Part shown: piece by piece, positions 1 through 8,843 of the stretch | How positions within the stretch are numbered: position 1 is the stretch's first letter | Layout: each line of letters begins with the position of its first letter | DNA from: Candidatus Sulfotelmatobacter sp. | GTDB taxonomy: Bacteria > Acidobacteriota > Terriglobia > Terriglobales > Acidobacteriaceae | Length of the DNA: 64,000 bases | Direction: 5' to 3' | NCBI GenBank assembly: GCA_036500765.1 | Contig: DASYBM010000004.1 | Span: 1,488,001 to 1,552,000 of the forward strand | Position numbers and translations under genes: made by a program | The notes under the pieces: generated by a model | What the model saw: the letters and a program-made list of their open reading frames with translations, nothing else | The model's database searches: none | Told to the model about the DNA's origin: nothing

Positions 1-2
1 CT

Positions 3-2912
3 TCCGCCAGTTCGCTCGGAAGCACGTCGATCACAATTCAGTTTGACCTGAGCCGCAATATCGATGGCGCGGCGCGCGACGTGGAGGCCGCCATCGCCGC
101 CGCCCGGACTTATTTGCCGGCCAATCTTCCGGCCAATCCGACCTATCGCAAAGTGAATCCGGCCGACGCCCCCATCATGATCATCGGGCTGACTTCTTCC
201 AAGTTCGATACCGGCAAACTTTACGACGAAGCTTCGACGATCATGGAACAGAAGTTGTCGCAGATTCAGGGCGTGGGGCAGGTAGTGGTGGGAGGCGCTT
301 CGCTGCCATCGGTTCGTGTCGATGTCGACCCCAGCCAACTGAATAGTTACGGCTTGTCTCTTTCGAATCTTCAATCCGTTCTTAGTACGCAAAATGCGGA
401 CATCGCGAAAGGTCAAGTCACATACGGCGGGGTTACCGCCGACATTATCGCCAACGATCAGATCTCGAAGGCAGAAGACTACAAGCCGATCATTGTTGGC
501 TCTCACAATGGCACGGCAGTTCGACTTGCGGATGTGGCGAAGGTTACCGACTCGGTGCAAAACGTTCGTTCGGCGGGATACCTCAACGGAATTCCTTCCG
601 TAACGGTGATCATTTTCCGCCAGCCCGGCGCGAACATCATTCAGACCGTCAATAACATCCGCAACCAGTTGCCGTTTCTGAAGGCCTCGATTCCGCAGGG
701 CATCGACACCACCATCGTTCTGGATCGCACGACGACGATTCGGGCCTCGGTGAGCGATGTCGAGCGGACGCTTGTGATCTCAGTCTGCCTGGTGGTTTTG
801 GTGGTGTTCGTTTTTCTGCGGAATGGACGCGCCACGATTATTCCAAGTATCGCCGTTCCTGTATCTCTAATCGGCACGTTTGCGGTGATGTTTCTGTTCG
901 GCTTCAGCATCGACAATCTCTCGCTGATGGCGCTGACGATTTCCACGGGATTCGTCGTTGACGATGCGATTGTGGTCATGGAGAACATTTCCCGCCATCT
1001 CGAGCAGGGCATGGAACCTTTCAAGGCCGCTTTGCTGGGAGCGCGCGAGATTGGATTCACGGTGTTTTCCATCAGCGTGTCTCTGATTGCGGTCTTCATT
1101 CCGATCCTGATGATGGGCGGGATCGTGGGACGACTGTTTCGAGAGTTCGCCATTACGCTCTCCACGGCGATCGTAGTTTCGATGGTGGTTTCGTTGACCA
1201 CGACGCCTACCATGTGCGCGCATCTGCTGAAACATGAAAATCCGGCGGATCGCGGCAGGATGTATCGCGCCAGCGAAAAGTTCTTCTCCTGGATGCTGGA
1301 AAGCTATCGCCGCACTCTGCTGTGGGCGCTGGATAATTCGGCATTGATGCTGGTGGTCTTGCTGTTCACGATCGGACTGAATGTGATTCTGATCTACAAA
1401 ATTCCGAAAGGTTTCTTTCCGCAACAGGATACCGGCGCCATTGTAGGGGGCGTGCAGGGCCCGCAGGATTCCTCATTTCCAGCGATGGATGATTCGGTCC
1501 GGCGTTTGGTGGGAGTGATCAAAAGCGATCCAGCGGTGGCAAACGTAAACGCCTATACGGGAGGCAACGGCTCCACCAATCGAGGGTTCATCTACATCGC
1601 GCTTAAACCGTTGAACGAACGAAAGGTGGGCGCGCCTGAGATCATCAATCGCTTACGGCCCAAATTAAATCACATGCCGGTTGCCTCCGCCTTCCTGCAG
1701 GCTTCGCAGGACTTGCGTATCGGCGGGCGATCGAGCAACGCGCTCTATCAGTACACGATTCAGTCGGATAACGTTCAGGACCTTTCCAAGTGGGGTCCGA
1801 TTCTTCTGGAGGAAATGAAGAAGCTTCCCGGACTTCAGGATGTGAACTCAGACCAGCAGGATGGCGGGTTGGAAGAGTTACTTACGTATGACCGGGCCAG
1901 CGCCGCGCGGCTTGGACTGACTGCGCAAGCGCTCGATTCCTCGCTGTGCGCAGCGTTTTGCCAATCGGAAGTTTCCATTATCTACACTCAGCTTAATCAA
2001 TATTACGTAGTGCTGGAAGTTGCTCCGGAATATTGGCAGACTCCACAGGGGATGAACTATATCTATTTGCGAAGCGCTGCCAGCGGCAGCTCGGCAACCA
2101 GTTCGAGCACGTCAAATAGCGGCAATGTACCGGGCAAAGCGATTGTTCCTCTCAGCGCCGTCACGGCTGCGCAGGCGGGCACAACGCCTCTGGCGGTAAA
2201 TCATACCGGCTTGTTCCCTTCGGTCACAGTATCGTTCAACCTTGCGCCGGGAGTTTCCTTGAGCGATGCCACGCAGCGCATCACGGAAATGGAGCAGAGA
2301 CTGGGAACTCCGGCTACCGTCCGGGGATTTTTCGCCGGAACGGCAGAGGCTTACCAGCAATCGCTGGGCACCGAGCCCATGCTGGTGGCAACGGCACTGC
2401 TGGCCGTTTACATTGTGCTGGGAGTTCTCTATGAAAGTCTGGTGCATCCCCTCACTATTATTTCGACGCTGCCCTCCGCAAGCGTAGGAGCCATGCTGGC
2501 CCTAATGCTGTTTAAGATCGACCTGAGCGTGATCTCCATCATCGGCATCGTATTGCTGATTGGCATCGTGAAAAAGAACGCCATCATGATGATCGATTTC
2601 GCGTTGGTGGCAGAGAGGCAGGAGGGCAAGAGCACGACCGACGCCATCTTTGAAGCCTGCATGCTGCGCTTCCGTCCGATCTTGATGACCACGATGGCGG
2701 CGCTGTTTGGCGCATTGCCACTGGCCTTCGGAACCGGCACAGGGTCGGAGCTACGAAGACCTCTTGGCATCACCATCGTGGGCGGGTTGATTGTGAGCCA
2801 GATGCTGACGCTCTACACCACGCCGGTGGTGTATCTCTTTCTGGATCGCCTGCGACTCAGGTTTCAGAAAAAAACTGAAAGCGGGCGGGCGCTTCCGGCG
2901 GCAGGCGATTGA
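3..2912 (+). CDS. RND efflux transporter permease (AcrB/MdtB-C type), 5' truncated by window edge
   Basis: Inner-membrane proton-driven pump subunit of a tripartite exporter. The reading frame is open from the first bases (in-frame codons from position 3), and the visible start resembles the early porter domain of AcrB-family pumps, so about 80 N-terminal residues including TM1 lie outside the window. About 969 residues remain. Visible family marks are the TM4 motif GFVVDDAIVVMENISRH, with the paired Asp residues of the proton relay (bases 960-965), and the TM10 motif VKKNAIMMIDF with its conserved Lys. Two periplasmic porter halves and two hydrophobic blocks occur in the usual order. The MdtB/MdtC-like wording of the TM motifs fits a multidrug pump more than a heavy-metal pump, but the substrate cannot be read. 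The outer-membrane partner follows after about 50 bases; the membrane-fusion protein is presumably upstream. Confidence 0.95.
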   Translation, partial: SASSLGSTSITIQFDLSRNIDGAARDVEAAIAAARTYLPANLPANPTYRKVNPADAPIMIIGLTSSKFDTGKLYDEASTIMEQKLSQIQGVGQVVVGGASLPSVRVDVDPSQLNSYGLSLSNLQSVLSTQNADIAKGQVTYGGVTADIIANDQISKAEDYKPIIVGSHNGTAVRLADVAKVTDSVQNVRSAGYLNGIPSVTVIIFRQPGANIIQTVNNIRNQLPFLKASIPQGIDTTIVLDRTTTIRASVSDVERTLVISVCLVVLVVFVFLRNGRATIIPSIAVPVSLIGTFAVMFLFGFSIDNLSLMALTISTGFVVDDAIVVMENISRHLEQGMEPFKAALLGAREIGFTVFSISVSLIAVFIPILMMGGIVGRLFREFAITLSTAIVVSMVVSLTTTPTMCAHLLKHENPADRGRMYRASEKFFSWMLESYRRTLLWALDNSALMLVVLLFTIGLNVILIYKIPKGFFPQQDTGAIVGGVQGPQDSSFPAMDDSVRRLVGVIKSDPAVANVNAYTGGNGSTNRGFIYIALKPLNERKVGAPEIINRLRPKLNHMPVASAFLQASQDLRIGGRSSNALYQYTIQSDNVQDLSKWGPILLEEMKKLPGLQDVNSDQQDGGLEELLTYDRASAARLGLTAQALDSSLCAAFCQSEVSIIYTQLNQYYVVLEVAPEYWQTPQGMNYIYLRSAASGSSATSSSTSNSGNVPGKAIVPLSAVTAAQAGTTPLAVNHTGLFPSVTVSFNLAPGVSLSDATQRITEMEQRLGTPATVRGFFAGTAEAYQQSLGTEPMLVATALLAVYIVLGVLYESLVHPLTIISTLPSASVGAMLALMLFKIDLSVISIIGIVLLIGIVKKNAIMMIDFALVAERQEGKSTTDAIFEACMLRFRPILMTTMAALFGALPLAFGTGTGSELRRPLGITIVGGLIVSQMLTLYTTPVVYLFLDRLRLRFQKKTESGRALPAAGD

Positions 2913-2965
2913 AGAGATGAGCGAAATCAAGACCAATTCGACGGGTGGATGAGATCGAAAAGCGT

Positions 2966-4519
2966 ATGACCTTCCGAAACAAACTCGAAGTTCGTGCAAT
3001 TGCTTCTTGTGTTGCAGTGCTTTGCCTGCTTTCGTCCGCGTGCGTGGTCGGGCCGAAGTATCATGCGCCTGCGCCGCAAGCGCCCGCGGCGTCGTTCAAG
3101 GAATCGCCGACTCAGTTTCAGGATAGTGGCGGCTGGTCGGTGGCGCAGCCCGCCGACGCGAAGTTGCATGGCAAGTGGTGGGAGTTGTTCAACGACGCCG
3201 AACTCAACGGGCTCGAAGAACAATTGGACATCGACAACCAGAACATCAAACAGTTTTTCGAAAACTTCATGGAAGCACGCGCCGTGGTCCGCGAAGCGAG
3301 GTCGCAATACTTTCCCACGCTTTCAGCCGCACCTTCCGTCAACCACTCTCAAACCTCGGCGAACCTTCACGGGCTCACAACCGTGAACACCACGGGAGGT
3401 TCTACGGGCAGCGGAACCACAACCCAATTGGGAAACACACTTTACACGCTCCCGCTGGAGGCGTCATGGGCTCCGGATCTATGGGGGAAAGTTCGGAACA
3501 CCGTGCGGCAGGCGCAGTACACGGCGCAGGTCAGCGCTGCCGATCTGGAGAATGAGAGGCTCACGGAACAGGCCGCCCTGGCTGAGTTCTTCTTCGAAAT
3601 ACGTGGCCAGGACGAACTGCAAAGGCTTTTCGACGCTACGGTCGCGGCGGATCAGAAAGAGTTGGATCTGACCCGTTCTCTTTATGAAACCGGCATGACC
3701 ACGGAGATTTCGGTGGTGCAGGCGGAAAGCGCGCTGCAAAGCGCACAGGCGGGCGCGACCAATGTGGCCATCGCGCGAGCGCAATATGAACATGCCATTG
3801 CCATGCTGGTGGGAAAGTCGGCGACCGGCTTCTCAGTTCCGGTGAAGCCGCTTACTTTTGTCCCTCCACCGATTCCGATTGGCGTGCCCTCTGAATTGCT
3901 GCAACGGAGACCCGATGTGGCGGCGGCGGAGCGTACTATGGCTGCGGCCAACGCTCAGATCGGCATCGCCCATGCCGCCTACTACCCGACGTTGAGTTTG
4001 ACCGCGGAGGGCGGCTTTGAAAGCTCGGCGATTGGCAACTGGCTTTCCTGGCCGAGCCGCTTCTGGTCGGTGGGAGCGTCCTTGTCGGAAACGATCTTCG
4101 ACGCGGGTCTGCGGCGAGCTACAGTGCAGCAATACGTCGCTGCTTACAATGCGAATCTCGCTGGTTATCGCCAGACTGTTCTCACGGCATTTCAGCAGGT
4201 AGAAGATTCTCTGGCAGAGGTGCGCATCCTTTCGAAAGAAATATCACAGCAGCAGCAAGCGGTGAATTCTGCCCAGACATACCTGAAGCTGGCAGAATCG
4301 CGATATGAAACCGGCATCGACCCTTATGTTAACGTGCTGATTGCGCAAACCACGCTGCTAGGGGACTTGCAGACTCTGAATAATCTCCACGTGCAGCAGA
4401 TGACTTCTGCGGTAGCGCTGATTCAAGCTTTGGGCGGCGGCTGGGATGCTTCGCAGTTGCCGGGGCCTTCACAGGTTTCAGAGAGGCCGCCGGCGAGCGA
4501 GACGAGGATTCAGCAGTAA
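2966..4519 (+). CDS. RND efflux outer-membrane lipoprotein, NodT/OprM family
   Basis: Outer-membrane channel that completes the tripartite pump with the permease just upstream. The N-terminus is a lipoprotein signal peptide ending in the lipobox LLSSAC followed by VVGPKYHAP, a hallmark of NodT/OprM proteins. Two homologous TolC-type halves follow, the first around residues 60-270 and the second to about 490, including the typical PSELLQRRPDVAAAER segment between them. I prefer the ATG at 2966 because it places the signal peptide correctly; an in-frame GTG at 2945 would add seven charged residues in front. At about 517 residues the length is normal. It is probably cotranscribed with the permease. 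Confidence 0.93.
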   Translation: MTFRNKLEVRAIASCVAVLCLLSSACVVGPKYHAPAPQAPAASFKESPTQFQDSGGWSVAQPADAKLHGKWWELFNDAELNGLEEQLDIDNQNIKQFFENFMEARAVVREARSQYFPTLSAAPSVNHSQTSANLHGLTTVNTTGGSTGSGTTTQLGNTLYTLPLEASWAPDLWGKVRNTVRQAQYTAQVSAADLENERLTEQAALAEFFFEIRGQDELQRLFDATVAADQKELDLTRSLYETGMTTEISVVQAESALQSAQAGATNVAIARAQYEHAIAMLVGKSATGFSVPVKPLTFVPPPIPIGVPSELLQRRPDVAAAERTMAAANAQIGIAHAAYYPTLSLTAEGGFESSAIGNWLSWPSRFWSVGASLSETIFDAGLRRATVQQYVAAYNANLAGYRQTVLTAFQQVEDSLAEVRILSKEISQQQQAVNSAQTYLKLAESRYETGIDPYVNVLIAQTTLLGDLQTLNNLHVQQMTSAVALIQALGGGWDASQLPGPSQVSERPPASETRIQQ

Positions 4520-4572
4520 CGGTTGAGGTTGTAGAGTCGCGGGTAGGGATCGGCTTACGCGCCGCGGCGGTT

Positions 4573-4622
4573 GAGCGGGAGATCCCTCTCTTCGCCTGAA
4601 AAACGGCTCCGCTCGGGATGAC
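4573..4622 (+). repeat. dispersed 50 bp REP-like repeat, copy 1
   Basis: Intergenic element beginning GAGCGGGAGATCC and ending GCTCGGGATGAC. It matches the reverse complement of 28509-28558 at 44 of 50 positions with no gap. Both copies lie between genes, which suggests a genome-wide intergenic repeat family. Its role is unknown. Confidence 0.7.
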
Positions 4623-4704
4623 CAGGGCCGTTTGGAAAGCGGCGATGCGAAAGCCGCGATCACGCGATGAGGAACAAACGAGTCGCAGAAAGATTACCGG
4701 CGGA

Positions 4705-4983
4705 ATGAATCTCTACCGAGTGTTACGGTTCGTAGTCATCATCGCCATACTGGCCGAACTGTTCTATCTCGGGGACTGGGCCGTGTTGCGGATTCGGGTT
4801 GCGCATGGGACAGGATACGGCAGCGTGCAGGTGCATCAATTCCTGGCGACATCGCTCAAGGGCAGCAAGACGGAATACGACTTGACTGGAACGGTGCAAC
4901 AGACATGCAACCATTCTATTTTTTCCCACAGCGGCAACCAGCCCTGCTGGTGGCTCCAGCGGCACAGTTCGCAGTGGCAGTAG
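4705..4983 (+). CDS. small single-pass membrane protein of unknown function
   Basis: A 92-residue protein with a basic N-terminus and one clear hydrophobic segment (about residues 7-25, VLRFVVIIAILAELFYLGD), then a polar extracytoplasmic domain with two Cys residues that could form a disulfide. I chose the ATG at 4705, preceded by GGCGGA, because it places the membrane segment at the N-terminus; the frame is open further upstream but the added residues look non-coding. The sequence style (YGSVQVHQFLATSLKGSKTEY) resembles small proteins I associate with Acidobacteria, but I know of no function. It lies between the efflux genes and the convergent receptor gene and is probably its own unit. Confidence 0.55.
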   Translation: MNLYRVLRFVVIIAILAELFYLGDWAVLRIRVAHGTGYGSVQVHQFLATSLKGSKTEYDLTGTVQQTCNHSIFSHSGNQPCWWLQRHSSQWQ

Positions 4984-5075
4984 GCGCTTCGCCGCCGAAT
5001 GGCGCAACATCCTGCTCGCGCTTACGTTCGTCAAAAGATATAGCACGCACGTCCCGACTCGTCCGTTAGGCAGCG

Positions 5076-8000
5076 CTAGAAGCTGAATCGAGCGCCTAGG
5101 GTGACGACCCGGCCGGCAAGACCTCCGCTCTGCTGGTTGTTGGCGGTCGTAATCGTGCCGAAGTTTGCGGCGCTGATGTTATTCACGATGCCGAGTGGGT
5201 TGAAGTTCAGGTTGTTGAAGACATTGAAAGCGTCCATACGAATCTCAAACCTCGCGCCTTCTCCCAGAATTCGATTGTTGGGCAGACCGAATCCTTTCGT
5301 GAGGGTTAAATCGAGATCCCTGTATCCCGGACCATTGAATGAATTGCGGCGCAGCCCGATTTGGGGAAGCGCATTTCCAAAAGCCGAGCCGCTATAGGCG
5401 GTATAGCTTGGCGAGGTAAAGTAGGCGGCCGCGCCGTTGGGAAAGTTCGAATGAGCCACCGTCTTGAAAGCATCATTGCTGGTGTTGCTTCCTGCACCGC
5501 CGAGATAGACCGCGGGCAGTGCGCCGTAACCGCACGTGCCGCAATAAAGGCTGCCGCCGTTGACACTGACGTAGGGCGTCCAGGGGAATCCTGAGTGAAT
5601 GTTGAAAATGCCGCTGAGCGACCAGCCGCCGGCGATCTTTTCGATCCAGTCATGTTCACCGTGGAAGAAGACCGGCTGCCACATGCCAAAGAGCTTGAAC
5701 GCCTTGCCGACGTTGTAATCGGATCGCCCATAGTTCAGGTCGGGGTTATAGGGAAAGAATGGCAAGTTGCCCGGCGCCACTCCGGCGTCGAAGGGCGAAG
5801 AGGCCGTGTCGAGGCTCTTAGCCCAGGTGAACTGCGCATCTGCCATGAACTGGCGCGAGAAGTTGTGTTTCAATTCGGCCAGCAGGGCATTGTAGTTGGC
5901 GTGCCCGAGAAGACTCCAGTAATCTCCGCCGCCGATCTGCGGATTGAGCGTCAGTCCCTCGGCCGCTGGTGCCGCGTTGGTATTCTCGTGGAAAAAAATG
6001 TTGTGCGAGATGCTGCCTTGATATCCCACAGAGGCAACAAAGTTGTGGCCGAGGTCATACTGCACATCCGTCGAGTAGTGGTGGACCCGCGTGGTCGGAA
6101 GAGTGCCGGGGAAGACCGTCACTCCCACGGGGCATGAAACCGGACATCCTGGCGTTCCGGGCACGGGTAGTCCGTTCGGACCGAGCGGCGAGATGGTATT
6201 TTTGTTAGGCGGATAGCTGGTGAGCGAGTGGACGTCTGTTCCCACCGCATAAATGATCCCGGGATTCGGGGACCCAGGCGTTGGGATGGTGAATGTCGGA
6301 AAAATCACCAGGCCCGGATTGTTAACGACTCCCGAAGAAATCGAAATTTCCTCCTGGTTGTAGTTCAAGCCGTAGCCGCCGCGGAGAACGAATCTGTCAT
6401 GCAGAATCCCTGGGCTCCAGGCAAAGCCAATTTGCGGCCCGAAGTTATCTTTTTGGGCATTCCACGCATTGCTCTGTCTTGTGACGTTGAGCCCGGTCAG
6501 GTAGGCCGCCCCTGCGCCCGGATGGGCCACGAAGAGATTGTTTTCCTTGGAGCGAAGCGGGCCGAAGTAGGACCAGCGAAGTCCGGCATTGATGGTCAAG
6601 TTTTTGCGCAGCTTGTAATCGTCCTGCACAAAAATTCCCCAAATACCCTCGCGATCGTCCTGGCGCTGTGTGGTAAGACTCCCTGTGGTTGGATTGAAGC
6701 TGCCAGTTTCTTTCTGCGGCGCATCGTTCAGGAAATCCCAAAGATTAAAGAAATTGTAGCTGGGCACGCCGCCGCAATACGTGCAATCTTGCAGGTAAAA
6801 GAGCCGAGTCCACTCTCCGCCAACCTTGATGGCGTGGGGACCCACGATCTTCGTCGCAATATCCTTCATGGTGTAGGTCCACTGGTCAAGGATGCTGCCA
6901 ACGCTTGGTCCAAACTGTTCGAGAGCGACGCCGGCGCCCCCGATGGTGTCGATGTTGTCCACGGGCAGACCGACTGGAGATTGCGGATTCGAGGAAATTT
7001 CGTTCCAATGCCATCCGGCGGCGTTCATACGGAACTCGTTGAGCAGAGTCGGCGAGAAAGTATGGTTCCAGATTGCGGAGTAGGCCTCGTTGATCTGGTT
7101 GTGATGGAAAATGTCATAACCGCGAGCGCCATTATTGAAAGTGGTATTTTGCGGAACCCAGTAGATGGCAAAACCGATACGATCTTTGCCGGTAACATTC
7201 CAATCGAGCCGGCCGTTGTACTGGTTCTTCGAAAAGGTGCTGGTGCTTGCCGTAATGTAATTCGCGATATCGGGAGTGGTGCCGAGATTTTCGGGTCCGC
7301 CGCTGCCATCGCCGCCGGTGCCGGGATTAGTTGCGCTGGTCCAGCCGGGGTCCATTGTGCCCAGGCCGGTTGTTAAGGGAGTTCCGAGATTCAGGCCTCC
7401 CGTGACTGTGCGGCAATTGACTCCCTCAGTCAGACCGAAATCGGCGCAAGTGGCGGCGGTATTGATTCCTCGGTTGAGAATGCCGTTTCCGGGGAAGTTC
7501 AAATACGTGGAAGCGATGCTGCCGCTCGGCGCTAAAGCGGCAAACGCGGCGGTCTCACCCCATTGATTACCGATGTTCGTTTGGGCTTGCGGACTACGAA
7601 CCGTCTCCCACGCGAAAAAAGCGAAGACCTTGTTCTTAAGAATGGGGCCGCTGATACTGCCACCGAACTGATCGAAGAAGCTGTTATCCCGCAAGGCCTT
7701 TACATCGTTGCCGGCATATGGCTGATAAGCATCCAGGCCGGGGCGGTGCACGGTAAAGAAGGCGCTGCCGTGGAAGTGGTTGGTGCCGCTTTTGGACGTG
7801 ACCTGAATCTGGGCGCCGCTGAAACGCCCATTCTCGGCGTCATAGCCGTTGGAGACGACTTTAATGTTATCGACGGAATCTTCGGTAGGCGTAATGATGG
7901 TAGTTCCGCCCCACACCGCGCTGGCCGTGCTGATTCCGTCAATGCTGATGCCGTTGTTTTCGTACTGCTGCCCGGCCGCGACCGCCGCGGGTCCGTTCTC

Positions 8001-8588
8001 AGTCTGGAAAATACCTTGCGAGCCGCCGGTAGGTCCCGGGCCTTGCATCCCCGGAATGGGTTCCGCGCCGCCTCCTGCGCCCTGCGCTCCGTCTCCAAAA
8101 ACTCCGGGTGCGAGCTGAATCAACTGGAAGACGTCGCGACCAAACGACGGCATATGCTGCACCTGATTGTCGGTGACGACGCCATTGATGGAAGCCGTCT
8201 CGGTGTCCAGTAAGGGCGTGGTCTCGGCGTTAACGGTAACAGTTTGCGTTGCCGCGCCGACTTCAAGTTGGACGTTGACGGCGTTGGGCTGCTCTGGAAT
8301 GAGTTGCAGATTGTCGATGACTTTCTTCTGGAAGCCGGTTTTGTCCGCCTCCAGGCGGAAGCGGGCCGCGGCCAGGGCATTGAAGTTGAACACGCCCGCG
8401 TTATCGCTGACCCTGACCTGCTTCTCGCCTGTTTCCGGATTGGTCAACGTGAGGTTGGCGCCGGGAACTACCGCACCCGTAGTATCGGTGACTACGCCCT
8501 GAATGGAAGTTCGATACTGGGCTTGCGCTAGTACGGCTGAAAGCATCATCGACGCAACGAGCGATAAAACCCTTACGGACCGGCTCAT
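5076..8588 (-). CDS. TonB-dependent receptor-like outer-membrane protein with carboxypeptidase-regulatory-like domain (Oar type)
   Basis: Large (1170 residue) outer-membrane beta-barrel protein of the Oar/Cna-B-like TonB receptor group that is expanded in Acidobacteria. A signal peptide (residues 1-23, cut near AVLAQA) precedes a carboxypeptidase-regulatory-like beta-sandwich (about 25-110, with GVVTDTTGAVVPGANLTL). A plug region follows, then a long barrel ending in the aromatic C-terminal strand VTLGARFSF. An AGAGGG ribosome site lies five bases before the ATG. It is divergent from the secreted glycosidase gene at 8844 across a 255 bp gap, so a joint role in oligosaccharide uptake is plausible. 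No SusD-like partner is present and no TonB box was recognised. The ligand is not predictable from sequence. Confidence 0.85.
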   Translation of the reverse strand: MSRSVRVLSLVASMMLSAVLAQAQYRTSIQGVVTDTTGAVVPGANLTLTNPETGEKQVRVSDNAGVFNFNALAAARFRLEADKTGFQKKVIDNLQLIPEQPNAVNVQLEVGAATQTVTVNAETTPLLDTETASINGVVTDNQVQHMPSFGRDVFQLIQLAPGVFGDGAQGAGGGAEPIPGMQGPGPTGGSQGIFQTENGPAAVAAGQQYENNGISIDGISTASAVWGGTTIITPTEDSVDNIKVVSNGYDAENGRFSGAQIQVTSKSGTNHFHGSAFFTVHRPGLDAYQPYAGNDVKALRDNSFFDQFGGSISGPILKNKVFAFFAWETVRSPQAQTNIGNQWGETAAFAALAPSGSIASTYLNFPGNGILNRGINTAATCADFGLTEGVNCRTVTGGLNLGTPLTTGLGTMDPGWTSATNPGTGGDGSGGPENLGTTPDIANYITASTSTFSKNQYNGRLDWNVTGKDRIGFAIYWVPQNTTFNNGARGYDIFHHNQINEAYSAIWNHTFSPTLLNEFRMNAAGWHWNEISSNPQSPVGLPVDNIDTIGGAGVALEQFGPSVGSILDQWTYTMKDIATKIVGPHAIKVGGEWTRLFYLQDCTYCGGVPSYNFFNLWDFLNDAPQKETGSFNPTTGSLTTQRQDDREGIWGIFVQDDYKLRKNLTINAGLRWSYFGPLRSKENNLFVAHPGAGAAYLTGLNVTRQSNAWNAQKDNFGPQIGFAWSPGILHDRFVLRGGYGLNYNQEEISISSGVVNNPGLVIFPTFTIPTPGSPNPGIIYAVGTDVHSLTSYPPNKNTISPLGPNGLPVPGTPGCPVSCPVGVTVFPGTLPTTRVHHYSTDVQYDLGHNFVASVGYQGSISHNIFFHENTNAAPAAEGLTLNPQIGGGDYWSLLGHANYNALLAELKHNFSRQFMADAQFTWAKSLDTASSPFDAGVAPGNLPFFPYNPDLNYGRSDYNVGKAFKLFGMWQPVFFHGEHDWIEKIAGGWSLSGIFNIHSGFPWTPYVSVNGGSLYCGTCGYGALPAVYLGGAGSNTSNDAFKTVAHSNFPNGAAAYFTSPSYTAYSGSAFGNALPQIGLRRNSFNGPGYRDLDLTLTKGFGLPNNRILGEGARFEIRMDAFNVFNNLNFNPLGIVNNISAANFGTITTANNQQSGGLAGRVVTLGARFSF

Positions 8589-8843
8589 GGGCTCCCTCTT
8601 GAATCCTGAAGACTTCTCTGTATTGAGTTTCGCGGAAAGCTTGGTTGCCCGGCGTTAGGATTTGGTTGGCTGATATCGCTGAAACCGGAAACCTGAGGCA
8701 GGCTCGGTGTGCTTGATTCTCAATAACAGAAACCTTTTTGGTAGATTCTGCCAACTAACGACATTCAATTGCAGATGGTTCAACTGTTTGGGTAACCCAC
8801 GCTGGCGGCGGCCGCCAAGACTACGCATCGGGGAGAATATCCA

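Noticed and set aside
6228-7376. 382-codon plus-strand frame inside the Oar-like receptor gene
   Set aside because: The receptor has a signal peptide, regulatory-like domain and barrel end on the other strand; this frame shows no start context or family.
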